DNA of 64,000 nucleotides, taken from assembly GCF_003253745.1 (NCBI RefSeq), contig NZ_MZXV01000013.1, positions 186,001 to 250,000 of the forward strand, written 5' to 3'. Origin of the DNA: Mesorhizobium kowhaii (GTDB taxonomy: Bacteria; Pseudomonadota; Alphaproteobacteria; Rhizobiales; Rhizobiaceae). Under the pieces are notes generated by a model that made no database searches, was not told the DNA's origin, and saw only the letters and a program-made list of their open reading frames with translations. This document shows, in pieces, positions 60,616 to 64,000 of the stretch. A program made the position numbers and the translations under genes. Position 1 is the stretch's first letter; the number at the start of each line of letters is the position of its first letter.

Positions 60616-60637
60616 TGGATTTCTCCTTTTCCTCCGT

Positions 60638-60663
60638 GGAGCCTGAGGCTCCGGTACTTTTTT
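60638..60663. other. Hairpin with T-tract upstream of the DUF1059 gene
   Basis: GGAGCC (60638-60643) and GGCTCC (60647-60652) form a tight stem. A run of six T is at 60658-60663 on the plus strand. It looks like an intrinsic terminator on the plus strand, but no plus-strand gene ends nearby. It may instead be an operator or a chance fold. Confidence 0.4.
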
Positions 60664-60755
60664 GGCTCATGGTCCAAATCCAGGATTGGATCTCGGTGCC
60701 GCAAGCGGGGGACAGCATAACACAGATGGGGTGGCATTGGTTGCAGTCAACGGCG

Positions 60756-60781
60756 AAAAGGCGGAGCAGCGCTGCTCCGCC
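60756..60781 (-). terminator. Intrinsic terminator of the DUF1344 gene
   Basis: GGCGGAGCAGC and GCTGCTCCGCC are perfect 11-base complements at 60760-60781, directly abutting. On the minus strand TTTT follows. It lies about 60 bases after the DUF1344 stop. The remaining bases of the 60664-60842 gap hold nothing I recognise. Confidence 0.75.
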
Positions 60782-60842
60782 CTCTTACGCTACCCCGAAA
60801 CAGGACCAGACATTGTCTCGTCCTGCTGTGGAAGGCAGGCCG

Positions 60843-61103
60843 TCACTTTGCGATCTTGACGGCCTCGGCAACCTTGTTCTTGCCGCTCATCTCCCATGAG
60901 ACGCGAACCTTTTCACCGACCTGCAGGCCAGGATCCTTGAAGGTCTTAGGAAGCGTAAAAGACGATCCGTCATCGAGGACAAGGCTCATGGCCGTTGCGT
61001 CAAAGGTCTTGATCGTTCCGGTGGTGTGCTTGACGGCGGCGAATGCCACTGAACCGGAAGCGAGAAGGGCAGCGGCGGCAGCCGAAACAATGATCTTGCG
61101 CAT
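60843..61103 (-). CDS. DUF1344 exported small protein
   Basis: An 86-residue protein with a signal peptide (IIVSAAAAALLASGSVAFAA) and a small beta-domain: TGTIKTFDATAMSLVLDDGS, then LPKTFKDPGLQVGEKVRVSW. This is the DUF1344 pattern common in rhizobia. Periplasmic location is expected; function unknown. AGGAG precedes ATG 61103. Confidence 0.88.
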   Translation of the reverse strand: MRKIIVSAAAAALLASGSVAFAAVKHTTGTIKTFDATAMSLVLDDGSSFTLPKTFKDPGLQVGEKVRVSWEMSGKNKVAEAVKIAK

Positions 61104-61415
61104 TGCGAAGTACTCCTGGAGAAAGCGGGTATCCTTTGACGAAGATGTCCCGCATCGTCTGGGCCGTCCGGTCGCGTCGGGTCGCGGCTCGCGTTGTCTT
61201 GACGCAATTCCGGACGGAAAACCGTTTCACGCTTTTCCTGGAATTGCTGTCAGGCGAACCGCCGGCGCTTCCCGACCCGGCGCAAAAAATAGGCCAGTCT
61301 TTTCAATCGCCTATTAGACGAAAAAAGAAATTTTTCGAAGCGCCGCGTGCCACATTCCATGCCCATTTCGAGCAAATGGGACATCAATGGGGCTCACATC
61401 GCGCTCACCATTTTG
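61104..61415. other. Intergenic region between DUF1344 and hemF
   Basis: The 312 bases contain one CAATTCC/GGAATTG repeat (61199-61248) and an AT-rich stretch at about 61280-61340. I see no gene. The DUF1344 promoter should be in the first 100 bases. hemF ends at 61416 on the minus strand without a clear intrinsic terminator before the repeat. Confidence 0.5.
61199..61248 (-). repeat. CAATTCC/GGAATTG palindromic repeat, copy 3
   Basis: Read on the minus strand it is AGCAATTCCAGGAAAAGCGT, then GAAACGGTTTTCCGTCCGG and AATTGCGTCAA. It differs from stem 1 of the copy at 42360 by one base in about 49. It is about 170 bases downstream of the hemF stop. Confidence 0.85.
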
Positions 61416-62330
61416 TTACGGCCAGCGGACCTCGGGCGGCAGGCTGGAGAGGATGGACGCGACATTGCCGCCGGTCTTCAGTCCGAAGATGGTGCCGCGA
61501 TCGTGAAGCAGGTTGAATTCGACATAGCGGCCACGGCGGATGAGCTGTTCGTCACGGTCGCCGTCGGTCCAGTTCTCGTTGAAGTTGGCGCGCACAAGGT
61601 GGCCGTAGACGACGAGAAAGGCGCGGCCGACATCCTGGACGAAGTTGAAATCGGCATTCCAGCCGCCTTTGTCCTCGCCTGAATGCAGCCAGTCGAAGAA
61701 AATGCCGCCGGTGCCGCGCGGCTCGTTGCGATGCGGCAGATAGAAATACTCGTCGCACCAGGCCTTGAATTTCGGATAGTCGGCGACCTCGGGGCTCTTC
61801 TCGCAAGCGAACTGCATTGCCCGATGGAAGGCGATGGTATCGGGATCGTCCTGGGCGCGGCGGCGGTCGAGCACCGGCGTCAAATCGGCGCCGCCGCCGA
61901 ACCATTGGCGCGAGGTGACAACCATGCGCGTGTTCATGTGCACGGCCGGAACGTTGGGGTTCCAGGGGTGGGCGATCAGCGAAATGCCGCTGGCCCAGAA
62001 GCGCGGGTCTTCCTCGGCGCCGGGCATCTGCTTCCTGAATTCGGGTGAGAACTCGCCATAGACCGTCGAGGTGTGGACGCCGACCTTCTCGAAGACGCGG
62101 CCGTGCATCATCGACATGGTGCCGCCGCCGCCCTTGCCTTGATCGCGCTCCCACGGCGTCTTTTCGAAACGGCCTGGCGACCACGAGGCCAGCGGGCCGC
62201 CAAGATCCTGCTCGATCTGCTCGAAGGCGCTGCAGATGCGTTCGCGCAGCGCCTCGAACCACAGGCGCGCCTTCATCTTCTTCTGTTCGATGTCGGCGGG
62301 CAGGCCTGCCGGTATTTCAGGTCGTTCCAA
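61416..62330 (-). CDS. hemF: Oxygen-dependent coproporphyrinogen III oxidase
   Basis: A 304-residue enzyme that decarboxylates coproporphyrinogen III to protoporphyrinogen IX with oxygen, in haem synthesis. Family blocks are [40 protein letters not shown] (with TPVLDRR), [11 protein letters not shown] and [20 protein letters not shown] start it at TTG 62330 ([18 protein letters not shown]), because GGAGACGG lies at the right distance and the length then fits the family. Upstream in-frame codons do not look coding. Confidence 0.95.
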   Translation of the reverse strand: MERPEIPAGLPADIEQKKMKARLWFEALRERICSAFEQIEQDLGGPLASWSPGRFEKTPWERDQGKGGGGTMSMMHGRVFEKVGVHTSTVYGEFSPEFRKQMPGAEEDPRFWASGISLIAHPWNPNVPAVHMNTRMVVTSRQWFGGGADLTPVLDRRRAQDDPDTIAFHRAMQFACEKSPEVADYPKFKAWCDEYFYLPHRNEPRGTGGIFFDWLHSGEDKGGWNADFNFVQDVGRAFLVVYGHLVRANFNENWTDGDRDEQLIRRGRYVEFNLLHDRGTIFGLKTGGNVASILSSLPPEVRWP

Positions 62331-62445
62331 GTGCCGTCTCCGGTTGCGGGCGGCTAGCCCTACAAATGACTCGTCTTTTGCCGGCGCGATCCCTAATCTC
62401 TTAAGGGCAAGGGTCAAGTGTCATTACGGTGCAAGGAGTTGTTTC

Positions 62446-62703
62446 GTGCGCACCCCGGCAAGACCACCGCTGGATGGCCTGAAGAAAAGGCTCGACCAAA
62501 GCCGGGCTGAGCGCGTGCGTATGCCGCGCGACGGTTTCCTGCGCGAGACGTTCGTGCTGCCGCGCTCCGATGCGCGCCTCAAGGCCAAGGAATGGTTCGA
62601 GCGCTTTCCCAAACAGGCCTACTGGACCGAAATCGAAAGCTGGTTCGAGCGGCCGGGTGACCTGATCGAGTTCACAATCAGGCGGTTGCCGGCGGCGGAT
62701 TAA
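62446..62703 (+). CDS. Small conserved-looking protein of unknown function
   Basis: An 85-residue protein starting with GTG 62446 behind a strong AAGGAG. It is basic and aromatic: RMPRDGFLRETFVLPRSDAR, AKEWFERFPKQAYWTEIESW and LIEFTIRRLP. The pattern of conserved-looking Trp and Arg residues suggests a real folded protein, but I do not recognise the family. It is divergent from hemF. A composite palindromic repeat follows directly. Confidence 0.65.
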   Translation: MRTPARPPLDGLKKRLDQSRAERVRMPRDGFLRETFVLPRSDARLKAKEWFERFPKQAYWTEIESWFERPGDLIEFTIRRLPAAD

Positions 62704-62840
62704 GGATTTCCTCGCCCCGTTTACGGGGAGAGGATGCCGGCAGGCAGGTGAGGGGCGGCGCAAACCTTCAATGTCGGCGCTGCCCCTCATCCGCCTTCAC
62801 TTCGTTCAGGCGCCTTCTCCCCGTGAACGGGGAGAAGGAT
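62704..62840. repeat. Composite palindromic intergenic element overlapping the soxR 3' end
   Basis: Three nested parts are visible. A left hairpin CCTCGCCCCGTTTACGGGGA (from 62710) with GAGG closes on itself. Facing arms GAGGGGCGGCGC (62750-62761) and GCGCTGCCCCTC (62777-62788) pair over distance. A right hairpin CCTTCTCCCCGTGAACGGGG (from 62813) with AGAAGG is perfect. It resembles known rhizobial intergenic elements. The right hairpin and the bases before it encode the last residues and stop of soxR. Confidence 0.8.
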
Positions 62841-63276
62841 GAACCAGCCTTCTCGCTCCCGTGCCTTCCCTTGCCAGCCGGTCGCCCTTGTTCCGCAGCG
62901 GGCATTTGTCGATCGACATGCAGCCGCAGCCGATGCAGTCGGTCAGCCCGTCGCGCAGTTTCTTCAACTGGGCGATCTTGTGATCGAGTCCGTCGCGCCA
63001 GGTGGTCGACAAAAGGTTCCAGTCGTCGCGCGTCGGCGTGCGGCCCTCGGGCAGGGATGCCAATGCCGCGCCGATCTCGGCCAGCGAGATGCCGACCTCC
63101 TGCGCGACCTTGATGATCGCCACGCGCCGCAGCACGTCGCGGCCGTAGCGGCGCTGGTTGCCCGATGTGCGGTGGCTGCGTATCAGGCCGCGCGCCTCAT
63201 AGAAATGCAGCGCCGACACCGCCACCCCGCTGCGCATGGCCACCTGGCCGACCGTCAATTCCGTTGCCGGTGCCAT
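62806..63276 (-). CDS. soxR: Redox-sensitive transcriptional activator SoxR
   Basis: A 156-residue MerR-family regulator. The winged helix-turn-helix ([20 protein letters not shown]), a dimerisation helix and the [2Fe-2S] cluster site [12 protein letters not shown] (Cys114, 117, 119, 125) are complete. It senses superoxide or redox-cycling compounds. ATG 63276 is chosen. The last residues ([10 protein letters not shown]) are encoded by a palindromic repeat, so the C-terminus is longer than ancestral. A SoxR-type operator lies 36-53 bases upstream. Confidence 0.93.
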   Translation of the reverse strand: MAPATELTVGQVAMRSGVAVSALHFYEARGLIRSHRTSGNQRRYGRDVLRRVAIIKVAQEVGISLAEIGAALASLPEGRTPTRDDWNLLSTTWRDGLDHKIAQLKKLRDGLTDCIGCGCMSIDKCPLRNKGDRLAREGTGARRLVHPSPRSRGEGA

Positions 63277-63311
63277 TCCTGACTTTTCCGCCCCCAATTT
63301 TTTCCGCTTGA

Positions 63312-63329
63312 CCTCAAGTTAAGTTGAGC
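63312..63329. promoter_or_regulatory. SoxR box
   Basis: CCTCAAGTTAAGTTGAGC is a near-perfect palindrome of the SoxR operator type (CCTCAAG-tt-aa-CTTGAGG consensus). It lies behind TTGACC on the plus strand with the long spacer usual for MerR-family promoters. It is upstream of soxR and of a short plus-strand start (ATG 63373 with AAGGAG) that leads only into a repeat. Confidence 0.8.
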
Positions 63330-63421
63330 TTGTAGCGAAGAAACCCAGGATGTTCAAACGAAGGAGAAGGCGATGTGCGCCTGGGTCAAGATGACGGGAG
63401 ACGGCAAGCCGATAGAGCGTC

Positions 63422-63495
63422 TTGACGCAATTCCCAAGGGAAAGCGCTATGCGCTTTTCCCGGGAAAACCGCTTCACACTTTTCCTGGAATTGCT
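63422..63495 (-). repeat. CAATTCC/GGAATTG palindromic repeat, copy 4, with internal insertion
   Basis: Read on the minus strand it starts AGCAATTCCAGGAAAAGTGT directly after the trmL TAA, continues GAAGCGGTTTTCC and ends GGGAATTGCGTCAAGACG. Relative to the other copies it carries about 25 extra bases with their own short palindrome (AAAGCGC, ATA, GCGCTTT style). It fills the space after trmL. Confidence 0.8.
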
Positions 63496-63954
63496 TTACC
63501 CGAGTTGCCGGATGGCTTCGCCCGCCACCATGGCGACGGTAAGCGCGACGTTGATGCTGCGCGCCGCACCTTGCATGGGGATGGTCAGCCGCGCATCCGC
63601 CGCCTGATGGACAGGATCCGGCACGCCTGCGGATTCGCGGCCGAACAAAAGGATGTCGCCACTGGCGAAGGTGAAGCTCGTGTAGGGAACCGCGGCTTTG
63701 GTCGACAGAAGCACCAGCCGGCGCGTGCCGGCCTTGCGCCAGTCCTCGAAGGCGTGCCAGTCGACATGCCGGGTCAGATCGGCCATTTCGAGGTAATCCA
63801 TGCCGGCTCGCTTGAGCGCCCGGTCGGAGAGCGGAAAGCCGGCTGGTTCGATGATGTCGACGCCAAGTCCGAGGCAAGCGGCAAAGCGCAGGATTGTTCC
63901 GGTGTTGCCGGCGATATCAGGCTGGTAGAGCGCGATGCGGAGACGGTCGTTCAT
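63496..63954 (-). CDS. trmL: tRNA (cytidine(34)-2'-O)-methyltransferase
   Basis: A 152-residue SPOUT methyltransferase that modifies the wobble base of tRNA-Leu. It has the compact TrmL form with the three knot motifs: ALYQPDIAGNTGTILRFAAC, ILLFGRESAGVP and IPMQGAARSINVALTVAM. The start ATG 63954 is well placed for the conserved N-terminus. The last 46 bases of the window, beyond its start, hold no feature I can name. Confidence 0.94.
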   Translation of the reverse strand: MNDRLRIALYQPDIAGNTGTILRFAACLGLGVDIIEPAGFPLSDRALKRAGMDYLEMADLTRHVDWHAFEDWRKAGTRRLVLLSTKAAVPYTSFTFASGDILLFGRESAGVPDPVHQAADARLTIPMQGAARSINVALTVAMVAGEAIRQLG

Positions 63955-64000
63955 TTCCGCGTCCTTCTAATAAGTGGCAGATCGGCCACAGCGGGCTCGC

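Noticed and set aside
60664..60760. Possible tRNA-like fragment
   Set aside because: A few tRNA-like strings occur, but no cloverleaf, anticodon stem or T-loop consensus can be drawn.
63373..64000. Plus-strand frame with a strong ribosome binding site running antisense through trmL to the window end
   Set aside because: Only its first about 14 codons look independent. The rest is repeat and the reverse of trmL, so it is treated as the leftover start of a lost gene and not listed as a CDS.

Overview
The window looks like a chromosomal segment of a Mesorhizobium-type alphaproteobacterium (Hyphomicrobiales, Phyllobacteriaceae). The evidence is by eye and not from any search: high GC; a fused anthranilate synthase trpE(G) behind a WWW leader peptide; a choXWV choline importer; TGA-N9-TCA boxes of the RirA type at iron genes; a plant-type LuxR solo next to a proline iminopeptidase; DUF1344, DUF1059 and DUF1285 proteins; and several families of rhizobial palindromic intergenic repeats. 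I saw no insertion sequence, prophage, CRISPR array, rRNA or tRNA.

Layout. 0-3 kb: 5' part of leuA with a Leu-rich leader peptide, then an ATP-grasp ligase/esterase pair. 3-15 kb: a region for iron and plant-signal uptake. It holds a siderophore-interacting reductase with a putative RirA box; proline iminopeptidase; a LuxR solo with the M/W substitutions of plant-signal sensors; a five-gene Dpp/Opp-type ABC importer; and a TonB-dependent siderophore receptor with a second putative RirA box. 15-19 kb: AbrB-family membrane protein, small monooxygenase, SDR, DsrE-like protein, and a secreted two-repeat protein apparently split by a frameshift. 19-22.4 kb: CDF cation exporter behind attenuated trpE(G). 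22.4-31.8 kb: metabolic and transport genes (PEP-mutase family, aspartoacylase family, MFS, flavin disulfide reductase, DUF4126, acetyltransferase, GlxA regulator divergent from a cysteine hydrolase, fhs). 32-39.7 kb: an all-minus block with a DUF2333 membrane protein, a conserved protein of unknown function, an unusual AAA+ ATPase, a Fic protein, a second unknown protein and a long coiled-coil protein. 40-48.9 kb: cytochrome c, LysR/EamA divergent pair, tdk, choXWV, and a two-component system. 49-57.8 kb: small secreted proteins, clpS, and a MoxR/DUF58/BatA-like operon. 57.8-64 kb: DUF1285-Nudix-cca operon, DUF1059, DUF1344, hemF, soxR with a SoxR box, and trmL.

How the genes may work together. 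The most interesting unit is 4.8-12.6 kb. A LuxR solo, a proline iminopeptidase and a peptide-type ABC importer together match the layout described for PipR/OryR-type systems that sense plant-derived compounds. The flanking siderophore reductase and TonB receptor, both with iron-box candidates, form a second, iron-controlled layer. Two amino-acid biosynthesis genes, leuA and trpE(G), each have a leader peptide rich in the end product. Both predicted promoters place the transcript start at, or within a base of, the leader AUG.

Two-stem palindromic repeats and CAATTCC/GGAATTG repeats sit directly against gene ends at several places. In one case the palindrome supplies the last codons of soxR.
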